Shown piece after piece: positions 25,242-36,494 of a stretch of DNA of 64,000 bases. How positions within the stretch are numbered: position 1 is the stretch's first letter; the number at the start of each line of letters is the position of its first letter. The translations under genes were made by a program, and so were the position numbers. The notes beneath the pieces are model-generated. The model saw only the letters and a list, made by a program, of their open reading frames with translations, had not been told where the DNA came from and did no database searches. The stretch is from assembly GCF_037975245.1 (NCBI RefSeq), contig NC_092572.1, positions 29,493,989 to 29,557,988 of the forward strand, read 5' to 3'. Source of the DNA: Apostichopus japonicus (lineage: Eukaryota; Echinodermata; Holothuroidea; Aspidochirotida; Stichopodidae).

Positions 25242-25269
25242 CCATTCCGTAAGAATTCTTACGGAATGG
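25242..25269. repeat. Perfect 28-bp palindrome
   Basis: ccattccgtaagaa is followed directly by its reverse complement with no loop, centred on GAATTC. With one mismatch the symmetry extends a few bases outward. Confidence 0.92.
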
Positions 25270-25527
25270 TACGGCGTAAATAGTTATATTAATTGCCACC
25301 TATTTTTAATTTTGCTGTACAACGATCCTATAGCTGTTCTTTGTTAATCTTTCCTGTCTTTAAACATTGTATTTTGCTTATTATTGTTGATTTATTAGCT
25401 GAAAATCGTTTAATTATTTAGCATTGGCGAAAGGAATGAACGGGAGGCGGCGGGAGAGTGTGGGAGATCATCCAGGCGCTCTACAAATTAAAGCCCGTTC
25501 CACGGGCCAATCCCATACAAAAAAGTC

Positions 25528-25735
25528 CTGTATATATTTAAAAAAAGTCCTGTTCATATGGAACAGGATTCCTTCCAAACGAACAAGAATCCTTCATATG
25601 CATGCAGGATTCCACGATGCATGTACAGGAATCCTTCATTATAAGCATGCAGGATGTTGCCAAATCCTGGCATAAATCCTGCAGGATCCTGCATAAAATC
25701 GGCCCGCAGGTTCCTGCAGGATTTTGCAGGACTTA
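25528..25735. repeat. Cluster of AATCCT/AGGATT words in both orientations
   Basis: Within about 200 bp more than ten copies of (c)aggatt or aatcct(g) alternate in direction. Many are linked as palindromes, such as tcctgcagga and tgcatgcagg. Several pairs could fold as nested stems. It reads as a multi-hairpin repeat and not as coding DNA. Confidence 0.7.
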
Positions 25736-25764
25736 TTTTTGTATGGTATCGCCTCACACGTACG

Positions 25765-26275
25765 TAACGTACAGATCTGAGCTCGCATTTAGAGCGAAAT
25801 TCCTCTCAACATATACTCGATCCGTTATAATGGATTGTTTATAGTTGCTTGCTTATTTGCTTATCATATAGGCCTAGTTGTCTACATTTTATTAAAATTG
25901 GCCTTTTGTACATTTTTTTCCTGTTAATTGTTTCTTTTTTACGTTCTTTCTTATAATTTTCACAGCTGGGAGGGGCCGGTCAGCCTGAGAATATATATAA
26001 ACTTAAATCACCAGCTTCTGAGTAACCTTATTAAGCCCTCGCGCCTCATTGATCCACAATTATTTTATTGTTTGTTTAATTCTTAATTTTAATAATTAAT
26101 AAATCACAGCATAATTCGACGAGAGCCCGTCTTACGGGCCAATCGCTTATACTGTATGTCCTATGAATTGATACACTCAATCGTGTAAATAAAATAGCTA
26201 TTTCCATATCCCAGAGCTCGTGTTTAGGGCGAAATTCCTCTCAACATGTTCCCAAATATACTCGATCCGTTAGTT
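25765..26275. repeat. Pair of direct repeats
   Basis: gagctcg...gcgaaattcctctcaacat followed by atactcgatccgtta occurs at about 25777-25831 and 26213-26266. Each lies near a cccgt(t/c)...acgggccaatc word (25493-25510, 26127-26144). This is probably a diverged local duplication of about 440-620 bp. Confidence 0.6.
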
Positions 26276-26510
26276 TGTTTAGTTGTTTGTTTATTTCTTT
26301 ATTTTTTGTTTATTATTTAGTATTGGGGGAGGGTGCTTCAGCTTCCGTTATTTTCTTGTTTTTGTTATGAAAATGTACATTCTCCAGCGACTATATGCAT
26401 AGTGTCTGACAACATTCTCCGTTACCATGGACACGGCCTTGTAAACTTGACCTAATATTGTACTTTTTTTGCCTTGTATATTAAAGACTTCATAGTACGC
26501 GGTTGCCCAG

Positions 26511-27297
26511 GTTAACCGGTGAAGGTCGTCGGACATTGGAGCTGTTCGATATGTCGGTGGATTCTACCAAAGTTGCTGTTAGCGGTTACAACGAAGACAC
26601 GTCATTCATAGACCTGTTTGCATTAAACATTCCTGATTCTTCGTCGCCATTTATAACTCGGTTTTATTCTAAAGAATTTAAGAATCCTTCAAGATGGCGT
26701 CGTTGTGTTTCATTCTTGGATGATTCTCGTATAGTCACTGTGTGTGGTGATCAGTTGGATGTCTTCAATATCAAGACAGACGACATACCCACACACAGTG
26801 ATCAGTTACGCGATGGACTAACCTGGTGTATGACTGTCAGAGAGGGAGAGATATTTATTGGTTTGTCTTCTAACGAGGTGATTGTGTTTGATTTTAGTTT
26901 ACATAAAATCAAGGCAATCACCTTGAAAGGATCAGAAATATATGATCATCCTGTAGATATAACAGTTTATGGAGATAATCTGTTTATATGTACAGTCATT
27001 GGTAGAGCCATTAGATACAACATGGAGGGAGTGATGTTACATGAATACAATACACCAGACCACCCATCTGCAGGCAGTATCACTGTAAGCAGTGAGTTTG
27101 GTCTGGTGTTTGTATCATGTTGGCTCTCTGTTGCTTTTGTTTTTTACTCCCTCTCTGAGAATCATACATTGTTTACTTTGCGAGTTATTGATGAGTTGCT
27201 GAATAGAATCAGGATAAACGATGTAAACAGGTTTATGTTTACAACAACAGAACGAGGAACACTGAGTGTATACAGCACAGTAAGTACAGTAGGATAG
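26511..27297 (+). CDS. Beta-propeller exon, TRIM/B-box-family-like C-terminus (partial gene)
   Basis: About 262 codons are open from an acceptor-like ttgcccag at 26503-26510 to a TAG at 27295. There is no ATG at the front, so the exon is internal or terminal and enters in phase 2. The protein has repeated four-stranded-blade-like segments, for example GEIFIGLSSNEVIVFD, GDNLFICTVIGRAIRYN and FGLVFVSC...FVFYSL. This is the style of the NHL/WD-type propellers at the C-terminus of TRIM-like proteins common in echinoderms; that assignment is from memory. Such propellers bind protein or RNA ligands, and in TRIM proteins they choose the target of a RING ligase. No RING or B-box exon was found upstream in the window. 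A GTAAGT donor at 27280, in phase 0 and five codons before the stop, offers an alternative ending that could join the DED exon at 38945. Confidence 0.75.
27280..27285 (+). promoter_or_regulatory. Candidate 5' splice site in the propeller exon
   Basis: agcaca|gtaagt is a near-ideal donor lying in phase 0. Used, it removes the last five codons and stop of the propeller exon and allows splicing to the phase-0 acceptor before 38945. Unused, the protein ends at 27297. Confidence 0.45.
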
Positions 27298-27599
27298 TGT
27301 AAACAAGTAAACATAGGAATTTTATTTTACATCTAGAATAATGAAAATAGGTTAGAAAAACTACCAAGTTAGGTATCAGTGACTGCGAACATTTCTGTAG
27401 ATTACGTTTATTTGTACTGTTTTTGCCAGTCTTGGAAATAATATGAAATTTGGGACTCAAATTTTTAGTTGAAATTTTGTTGCAAAATTCAAACTGCTGA
27501 TTGAGGAACACACAGTCAATACTATAGGAGTTTCATATCAAATATGACTTAGTGCCATGTTTTTATTCATTTCACAGTACACAATCCAGCTTGCTAAGA

Positions 27600-29405
27600 T
27601 TAGGTAATCCCACATAAGTGAATACGAACATCTCCTAAGAGCACACTTTTTGCTATTTTGTGGAAATATGAATGAATTTAGACAAAAAATAAGAAGAATT
27701 TTTTTTATAGGATTGAAGTAGCAAAACCTCTCATAGCAACACATACATACAGTACAGGGCGAATAAATTCCAAAATCCTCTGAAATTTCTTGCATTATAA
27801 AAAATTGTGTAGACCTCCAATAAAACAATATTTGGGTTCGGTGCATACGAACATCTCCTAAGAGCACACTTATTGCTATTTTGTGGCAATATCAATAAAT
27901 TTAGTGAAAAAATGAGAAGAAAATTTTAATAGGACTGAAGTAGCAAAACCTCTCATAGCAATTACATACATACAGCACAGGGTGAATAAATTCCAAAATC
28001 CTCTGAAATTTCTTGCATTATAAAAAACTGTGTAGACCTCCAATAGAAACATATTTGGGTTCCGTGCATACGAACATCTCCTAAGAGCACACTTATTGCT
28101 ATTTTGTGGCAATATCAATAAATTTAGTGAAAAAATGAGAAGAAAATTTTAATAGGACTGAAGTAGCAAAACCTCTCATAGCAATTACATACATACAGCA
28201 CAGGGTGAATAAATTCCAAAATCCTCTGAAATTTCTTGCATTATAAAAAATTGTGTAGACCTCCAATAAAACAATATTTGGGTTCCGTGCATACGAACAT
28301 CTCCTAAGAGCACACTTATTGCTATTTTGTGGCAATATCAATAAATTTAGAGAAAAAATGAGAAGAAAATTTTAATAGGACTGAAGTAGCAAAACCTCTC
28401 ATAGCAATTACATACATAAGGCACAGGGTGAATAAATTCCAAAATCCTCTGAAATTTCTTGCATTATAAAAAACTGTGTAGACCTCTAATAAAACATATT
28501 TGGGTTTGATGCATTAGAACATCTCCTAAGAGCACACTTATTGCTACTTTTGTGGCAATATCAATAAATTTAGTGAAAAAATTAGAATTTTTTTAAAAAG
28601 GATTGAAAGCTGTAGCAAAACCTCTCATAGCAACACATACATACAGAACAGGGCGAATAATTTTCAAAATCCTCTGAAATTTCTTGCATTATAAAAAACT
28701 GTGTAGACCTCCAATAGAAACATATTTGGGTTCAGTGCATACGAATATCTCCTAAGAGCACACTTATTGTTATTTCTTGGCAATATGAATAAATTTAGTG
28801 AAAAATTAGAAGAAAATTTTAATAGGATTGAAGTACTGTAGCAAAACTTCTCATAGCAATTACATACATACATCACAGGGCAAAACAATTCTAAAATCCA
28901 CTGAAATTTTCTTGCATTATAAAAACTGTGTAGACCTCTAATAAAGCATATTTGAGTTTGATGCATTAGAACATCTCCTATGAGCACACTTATTGCTATT
29001 TTGTGGCAATATCAATAAATTTAGAGAAAAAATGAGAAGAAAGTTTCAATAGGATTAAAAGCTGTAGCAAAACCTCTCATAGCAAGTAGCAACACATACA
29101 TACAGTACAGGGTGAATAAATTCCAAACTCCTCTCAAATTTCTTGAATTATAAAAACTGTAGACCAGTTCTAGACCTCCAATAGAAACATATTTGGCTTC
29201 GATGCATACAAATATTTCCTAAGAGCACACTTATTGCTAGTTTTTGGGCAATGTTAATAAATTTAGAGAAGAAATGAGAAGAAAACTTAGATAGGATTAA
29301 AGAAGCAAAATCTCTCATAGCAACACATACATACAGAACAGGGCAAATAAATTCCAAAATCCTCTGAAATTTTCTTCCATTATAAAAACTGTGTAGACCA
29401 TTAAT
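27600..29405. repeat. Tandem satellite-like array, about 223-bp unit, about 8 copies
   Basis: The word gcat(a/t)cgaacatctcctaag or its variants recurs at about 27617, 27841, 28064, 28287, 28509, 28735, 28961 and 29202, a spacing of 222-241 bp. Each unit also has tttgtggcaatat, aaacctctcatagcaa, acatacatacag and tccaaaatcctctgaaattt. The three middle units are almost identical; the outer ones are more diverged. The 223-bp period is not a multiple of three, so the minus-strand frames here do not form a repeat protein. The array lies just 3' of the propeller exon. Confidence 0.95.
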
Positions 29406-29409
29406 ACAG

Positions 29410-31400
29410 TATTGTTACTAAGATTTAAAAAGTCTTGAAAACTCGCTCAGGAAAACTTATGTCCCTGCAGTCCATGAAAACATGCCCTTTAAAATACCCA
29501 TACATGAACACACAATACTTAGTTATAATGACTCCTGACAAGACATTGGCCTGTACCCAACTGAAGCCCATAGTTATAGGTCAAGAAAGAAAAATTAAAT
29601 TTATGATGAATTTTGTAGCGAATTAAGAGCAACAAATGACTGTCAAGTTCGGGCGCGGAAAATTTTGCAGTAAACTCTAACGGGGAAATCCCTCATTTAG
29701 TAATAATAACAACAACAAGTAGCACTCTAACCACTTCGGCCCATTTGCAACTTCTGACTTAGACAACAGGTTGCCATTGCAACAAACACCTTTCTTTAGG
29801 CTGCATGTACCTAAGCAACCCCTTGGACTAAAAGTAGGCTACAAAGCAGAGACTATATCACAAAGAATATCAGCTTTATCTGGTCTGATGGAATCTGTAC
29901 CAATTAGGAGTGACTATTAGGGCTGCTAATACTTGCTAACATTCTAACAAAACCTTAATAGAGCCTCAGTCCTATCTACTAAAATATATTGCTACAACTC
30001 TTTCAACCCAGAAGTTGACAGTAAGTTCAGCAAATCCTGTCACCATGGCAACTAGTAAAAGTGTAGCACTGCATCATGGGATCTAAACATAGCTCGAATA
30101 GGTGACACTTATTACCAACTGAACAATAAAGATGAGTGCATTAGAGTGACGGGTAATGCTCGACATAATCACAGCAATACATAATAAAACTAATAAATAT
30201 CCCAATGTTGGCTCTCGTTGGACCAATAACCTGAAGCACTTTCAATTCTCTCACATTAATTCAATGTAGGTTAGGACATAGCTATACACACATTATGGCT
30301 GAGGGAGTTTAAGTGCCATAATCAACCCTGTTAACAGCTATTAAACAATGTTCAGTTAAAATGATACAGAATTTACACACAATACAATTTAGTAATTATA
30401 TACTGTACCTGTAGACTCACTATAGCTGTTACTGGTATTAATTCCTAAATAATAAATACATTCTTTGTGCATTCTGCCATCACAGGAGATCAATAAACTA
30501 ATTAATTCAAATTACACTTAATAAAGGCTCGTACTCTGTGTGCACATTACTATCACAGAACTAACCTGCATAGTGCATACATTCACAGGTAATATACAGA
30601 AGGTATGCACAATGAAACTGACTAGGCTCCTAAGGGGTTTGGGGCAGGGTTAAAATATGAACTCTTTACCTGTATTGAAATTAATGTAACTAATTTCTAA
30701 CAGTCTTCTAGCTTGTCTCTACTGCAGATGCATGACAGCTTGGAGTCTCTTGGTGAAAGGTAGAGTTGCTTGCAAACTTAAGTGTTTTTTTTTAGAAATT
30801 TAAAACAAAGAAGCTTTGAGAGAAATTATTTTTCCCACCCTAGAGACAAGATTTTACTTAAGCCTTAGTCACAAATTCTCCAGGAAGTAGGCAAACTGCC
30901 CACACCTTTAACTTATTCCTCCAGAGATTACACAGAACATGAAATAACTATAAAGCCTTAATCAAGAATGAAACAAAGCCTGACCTATGAGTACTGGATT
31001 TGGAATTATCATCGCCACAGTCCTAGGGATGTTTGGGATGTTTTCATCCTATGATTCAGGAGAATCTTGCGCCAACTTAATCTAATATGATTTGAACATT
31101 GGAGAGTGACGTTGACGTTATCGCGTCACTTCGTTGGGGGGGGGGGGGGGGCGCAGGGATGCTATCATTAGCAAGCTACACTGTAGCGAGGAAAGTTAAA
31201 ATTGCTGAAGTAAAATAGGGTGTTTATGGAAATTTCCCTGTGAAGTTGCAAGTTAGCAACCTTTTGGAGAGCTAAAACTTTCCAGAGATCCCTAACTAGT
31301 TCTTCTTCATAATATGTTAAATGTTGTTCAGATATTTGATATTTGTGAGATATTTTGAATCACTTTTAATAGTTCCGGCAGAAAAGAGAGGCCTCTGTGA
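29410..31400. other. Non-coding stretch
   Basis: No domain-bearing frame. A poly-G tract lies near 31135. If the propeller and NLR exons belong to one gene, this is intronic. Confidence 0.5.
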
Positions 31401-31418
31401 CGTCATTACGTTGTATTC

Positions 31419-31560
31419 ACAGCCGTATGCAAATTCTGTAGACATTCCTGTGTAGTGAATCAAGGCCAATCTTAGAGAGATCTTTTGTATTCACCGGCAT
31501 ACGCGAAGTCTATACACACTCCTGTGTAGCATATCAAGGCCAAGCTTTGAGTGAGATCTG
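31419..31560. repeat. Tandem dimer, about 70-bp unit
   Basis: attcac.g.c.tacgc.aa.tct...ac..tcctgtgtag..atcaaggcca occurs twice in succession (about 31419-31482 and 31489-31560) with moderate divergence. Confidence 0.7.
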
Positions 31561-31865
31561 ATCGAGTGTGACTGATGTGACGCACTGACGTCTTGGTTGT
31601 AGGCCGGTCCTTAGATTCAAATTTTCTGGCGGGAAGGGCGAATGTTTCAAGCACTCTATCACAGAAACTACAATTCATCATATGACAAGGCTTAATAGTG
31701 AAATACTAAGACAAAAGATGATATGACAGGAAGGACTGGATCCCATTTTTCACTAGAAAATTCCTCTAACAAATAAGGCATAACAGAGCTTGTGGTAAAG
31801 CATGTCAGAGACCACATAGGGAACAGTGTGCTCCTCTTTAAAGCAAACAATGGGGCTAATGATCA

Positions 31866-32233
31866 GTGGCGTAGGAAGGTATTTTTGAGTTGGGGGGGGG
31901 GCTGAAGACTGATGGCCAGCCTGGGAGAGGGGTCTAAGGGGACAGGGTGTCCCCCTCCCCTTTGGAATTTTTTTTGCATTTCCAGGTGGCCTCAGATGCA
32001 ATTTGGTGCAATATAGCACACTTCAACACCCGCTCCATTTTGTAAATAATTTTACATTTTCACCTGGCCTTAGATGCAATTTGGTGTTCCAAATGAGACT
32101 TTTTTCTCATTTGGAAATGGAAAGGGGTTTTCTGACTTGCGAAGCGAGGGGTGGAATGATACTTCTGCCCCCCGTATTTTTCACTGGGGGGCTGGCGCCC
32201 CCAGCCCCCCCCCCCCCCGGTTCCTACGCCCTT
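31866..32233. mobile_element. Non-autonomous insertion with 11-bp TSD
   Basis: Identical 11-bp flanks gctaatgatca (31855-31865 and 32234-32244) bracket a 368-bp element that starts gtggcgtaggaa and ends ttcctacgccctt, so the tips are short inverted repeats. Inside are G- and C-runs and a repeated ccagatgcaatttggtg-like word (about 31985 and 32064). No coding capacity. An 11-bp duplication is long for a DNA transposon, so the class is open. Confidence 0.85.
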
Positions 32234-32559
32234 GCTAATGATCACAGATTCACTGAACTCTGGGAACACATAACTATGTAGAGAACAATAAGGACAAAAT
32301 GGGAAAAAAAGAGTGAAAGGGAATAGGTATGCTGTACAGGGGACAAAACTATAGACACTAACATTGTGAAATGTTATTGGTACTACAATATTCAATTTGA
32401 CATACTGTACTCTCATTAGCTACACAATGGGTAGCAATGAATATGGATAAACAGTGTCTTTGTTGATAAGTTATATTTTTTGACAGGATAAGTGGAATTA
32501 AAGGTCTGCTTTATTGCCTGGCTAAAATATCTTAAAAACAAAATCAGTATGATCAGCAC

Positions 32560-34250
32560 CATCACTGTAACTCAACAAGGAGAAGTTGAACTTAACTCAA
32601 ACTTGGTATTTAGATCCGCCATAGTGAGAAGGTGGGCCTATTGTTTTCGGTACCTGTAAATGTCAGTTCGGGCCAAAAAACCAAAATAATAAACAAAGCA
32701 ATAACTCCCATGGATTGACAGGGTCCGACATGTTTTTTTTTTTGGAACTAGATGTAAATGGGGTAGGGAATCGTTTTCAAACATAACAGTCGTGTGATTC
32801 AAGGTCAAAAAGGTAAATTAGGGGTCAAAAACTAGTATTTTTGCGATTATAATTTGAGAACAAAATATCCGTCAGGGTTGGGAGTTATGCTATAGTAATC
32901 CATTAGTAGACCGCATCTTTGTGGCCTTTGACTTTATGTGACGTCTGGTGACCTGTATTAGTTTTAATTTGGTTATTTGAATTTTTAGGGCCATATTCAG
33001 ATCTCAAATGGTCTTCTGATCTAAAATGTCCATAGGTTGACCCTGTTGCGACCTTCGGGTACATAGTCATCATAGGTTAAGGTTTTTTTTTCTTCAAATA
33101 TACTCAATTTAGGAGATACAGGGCAAAGAAAAAGAGTTTGTCAATATTTTGATATATGATAGAGCTCTGTGTGCTCTATAGACAAAACTAACTCCCCGCT
33201 TCGATCGAACACCCAGTTCTTAAGTTTTGAGGGCCAAAGGTTGGATTTGATACCTTTTTAGCAATAGCCTTTACAGTATGTGTGTACATTGGAGTGCATA
33301 ACAATTTTGGGATGGAGTGCACATCTTCAAGGGGAACATTATGAATAAAAACAGTCATGTCATCTAAGGTCGCTTATTGGCAAAAAATCTGCCCCACTTG
33401 CTCAATTTGGCAACAACTTCCAATTACAAAGGCTTAAATGGCTGATATATTGGGACCAGTTGTGAATGAAGTAGGGGCACATTTGCCAAACTAACCCTTA
33501 TGTAATCCAAGGTCACCAAAGGTCTATTATGGGTTAAAAAATTTTTTTTTTGCAATAACTTGTGAAACTCCCACTGACAGAGTCTGACATTGTTGATATT
33601 TTGGGACTAGTTGTGAATGGGGTAAGCAATCATTCCAAACATAACATATGTCATCTAAGTTCGCCTATGGGCAAAAAACTGCCCAATTATGCTAATTTTT
33701 GCAACAACTTCCAGTGAAGAAGTCTGACATGGCTGATATATTGGGACAAGTTGTGAATGAAGTAGATGCACATTTTTCTAAAAAAAGGTTATGTAATCTA
33801 AGGTCACCAAAGGTCAATTATGGCTCAAAATGAGTTTTTTGGGGGGCAATAACTTGTGAAACTCCCACTGATGGGGTCTGCCATGGTTGTCATTTTGGGA
33901 CTATTTGTGAATAGGGTAAGTGATCATTTCCAAACATAAAGGTCATATGATCCAAGGTCAAAAAAGGTCAATTATGGGTAAAAAACTCAATCTCCAAACT
34001 GATCAATATTGTCCATGGTTGACCCCTGTGCGAACTTCATGCGCAAAGTTATCAGAGGTCAAGGTTTTGTTCGGTTTTGAGAGGTGGACCTCTGTTAATT
34101 GACCTCACATGACCTTGGAATAGCGCCTCCAGTGACCTGTATTAGTTTTTATTAAGTTGATTATATGAATTTTTGTGGCCATATTTTAAATGTCCATGGG
34201 GTGACTCCTGTTCAACCAAAGTTATTAAGTACAGTTAGGCTGATTCTGCA
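32560..34250. repeat. Degenerate tandem array, about 145-bp unit, with AGGTCA words
   Basis: About six or more diverged units share caataactt(g/c)..., g(g/t)ctgacat(g/t)g(c/t)tgatat, ttgggac.agttgtgaatg.agta, cc.aacata and aaggtca...aggtcaatta(t)ggg. Identity between neighbours is loose, so the array is old. No frame stays open across units. Confidence 0.7.
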
Positions 34251-34360
34251 GTTCTTATAAACAAATGTAACAAAAGTCAACAGATTCTCAAAAGTACCAA
34301 TCATTGATTTGTGATATTTATGGCAATGATATCGTGTGTGTACATTCAACCCTGAAATAA

Positions 34361-36494
34361 CAATTTTAGGATAGTGCTTCTAAAGTCCTTATAAGCAAGG
34401 AACCATAGTGCCCTTGGGCTCTTGTTCAGTAATTAGATGAATCCTGCTTTCATGAAGGTCAAAAATGGGAAATTCTTGTAAAAATGACACAGTATGAAAG
34501 AGAAACATTGATGGGTCTCACTGTAGTGTAGCACATGAATATCCCTCAATTGATAAGGTGAACTCTTTATCTTTCGATCGTGGTCATAGGTCATTTGAGG
34601 TCAGCAGGGACAAAATATGTGAAAGCCTTGTAATTTTAAGCGTTGTCTTGATTCGCAACCAGTTATTTCGTCAAACCCTTATTGTAGTTTGCCATTTTGG
34701 TGTCTTATTCAGTTCCTATGCTGAAAGCATCACAAACCTACTGTATATTATCAGGTTTTCTTGTACTGTAGGTGTATTTGTGTGGGTGTATTACTGTGTC
34801 TGCATGTGATGCCTAAACACAACAAATGTCAAGACTCCAGCCAGTTGGATTTGGTGTATAACAAGCAACAATGTTTCTTAAACTTTACACATGCAGTTTA
34901 CAATGTCATCTAGCCAGAGTTTGACGTGGGGGAGGGAGTCTGATGTCCCCCTGAAAGAGGGGTCTCAGACACAGTATTGTCCACCCATTGGATAATTTAT
35001 TTGGGTTAGGGGTTAGATACAAAATGTGTATATCATTTCCAACATTCTAACTGCAGTGTGCAGTTTAAGATTTCACATTTTTGAACAGACTGTGGCTACC
35101 GCCCTGCACATACACCAAACAACTTGGAGGACATTCTTGATTAGTTTTGTTAGAAAATGACAGACAATGGCTACAGTACAGTCCCCTGTATACACATTAA
35201 AGCATGTTTACTGTATATGACATCCGACAGGACCAAAACCTTCATAAATTTGTAAAACATCACAAATCTGCAGTGTAGACTATGCACACTTAACAATGAA
35301 GCCCTATACATCTCAATACCTCTATGTATTTGGATATATTTTGTAATGCTTGACAGCATCATGGTGTTTTGCTTCTTCTGCAACATTGCTTGAGCAATGC
35401 TTTTGAAATATTTTCTCTTGGTTCTACATGGAATTGTTTACAATTTAGGTAATACTTTTTTTAGCCTTTAAGCATTTCAGCCACAAATTATTAGGCAATT
35501 ATGGCTTAATTTGATGCATTAATCATCTGTGGTTAAATCTCATCTGATAGAAGGTTACATCTAGGTGTCAACCACAGTTTTGCTGTAACCACCTGAACTA
35601 CTGGTTCCAGAAATGCTTGCAAGCATAGGCAGTAAAGCAATAAACAAAGGATGTTAGGCATCTGAAGGTTAGAGAACTCTGTGCAAACGTGACCAGTAAT
35701 ACCACTAGTAGCCCGGAAGTGTCTTACAGTTTCCTTCTTACCTGGCAGTAAAGCCTTGATTTGACAATCAAGTTACAAAAGTCAAATAAGCTTAGATTGA
35801 ACTGTTGCAAAGATATTGTTTGCTTGAAAGTACTGTATATTATACAATTGTGAAATCATATCAAGTTTGAAAGGTCTTTTTCAGTGAGCAGATAGCTAGT
35901 GCTCTTTTAAAGATATTTTGTTTGTTGGAATTGGCTTTAAAGAACTGTACATAATGAAGGATATACTGTACATATTGTTTGTCCTTAAGTCGTACTGAAA
36001 AGTAGTATCGATCAGTAATTACTTTTGCACATTACATTGTGTGCATTGAAATGTCTGTTAATAAATATACCCTAAATAATGTACTAAAATAACTTTCTTA
36101 TCTGATTCACTGAGCATCACAGTATGAGCACATCAGTAGTACTGAGTTTCTGCAGCCTTGCTCTAAAGGTCATACAGTAGGTCAGTTCACATAAATACCA
36201 ATAAGATTTTAGAAAACAAATGCGAACACACACAGGTAACTTTAGATGTGGTTTGTAGATTTTCTTTCCTTCCTTACAATATATTTGATGTATATCCCAT
36301 TAAGCCGATCAGAAGTCAATACCTACAGTAGCTGCTTTGACTTCATTTATTATGACTATCTTCTGTGCGAGTAACCAGAATCTTACTCTCTTATGTGGAG
36401 TTCAACAGAAGTCCAAGTCAAGTCAGACTAGCTGTTGGTTACATCTTAAACATAACGTTTGAGAAATCTTCTGACCAAGGCTAGTCTAAAATGA
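34361..36494. repeat. 2.1-kb tandem duplication, unit 1
   Basis: Starts caattttaggatagtgcttc. It matches 36495-38872 over its whole length in the same order, with scattered substitutions and short indels, and ends gaccaaggctagtctaaaatga. It has no solo-LTR-like insert, so it shows roughly the empty site. Confidence 0.92.

Noticed and set aside
27538-29357. Run of similar minus-strand proteins (MILPQNSNKCALRRCSY-type)
   Set aside because: They come from the 223-bp array, whose period breaks frame. No splice or start context supports a gene.
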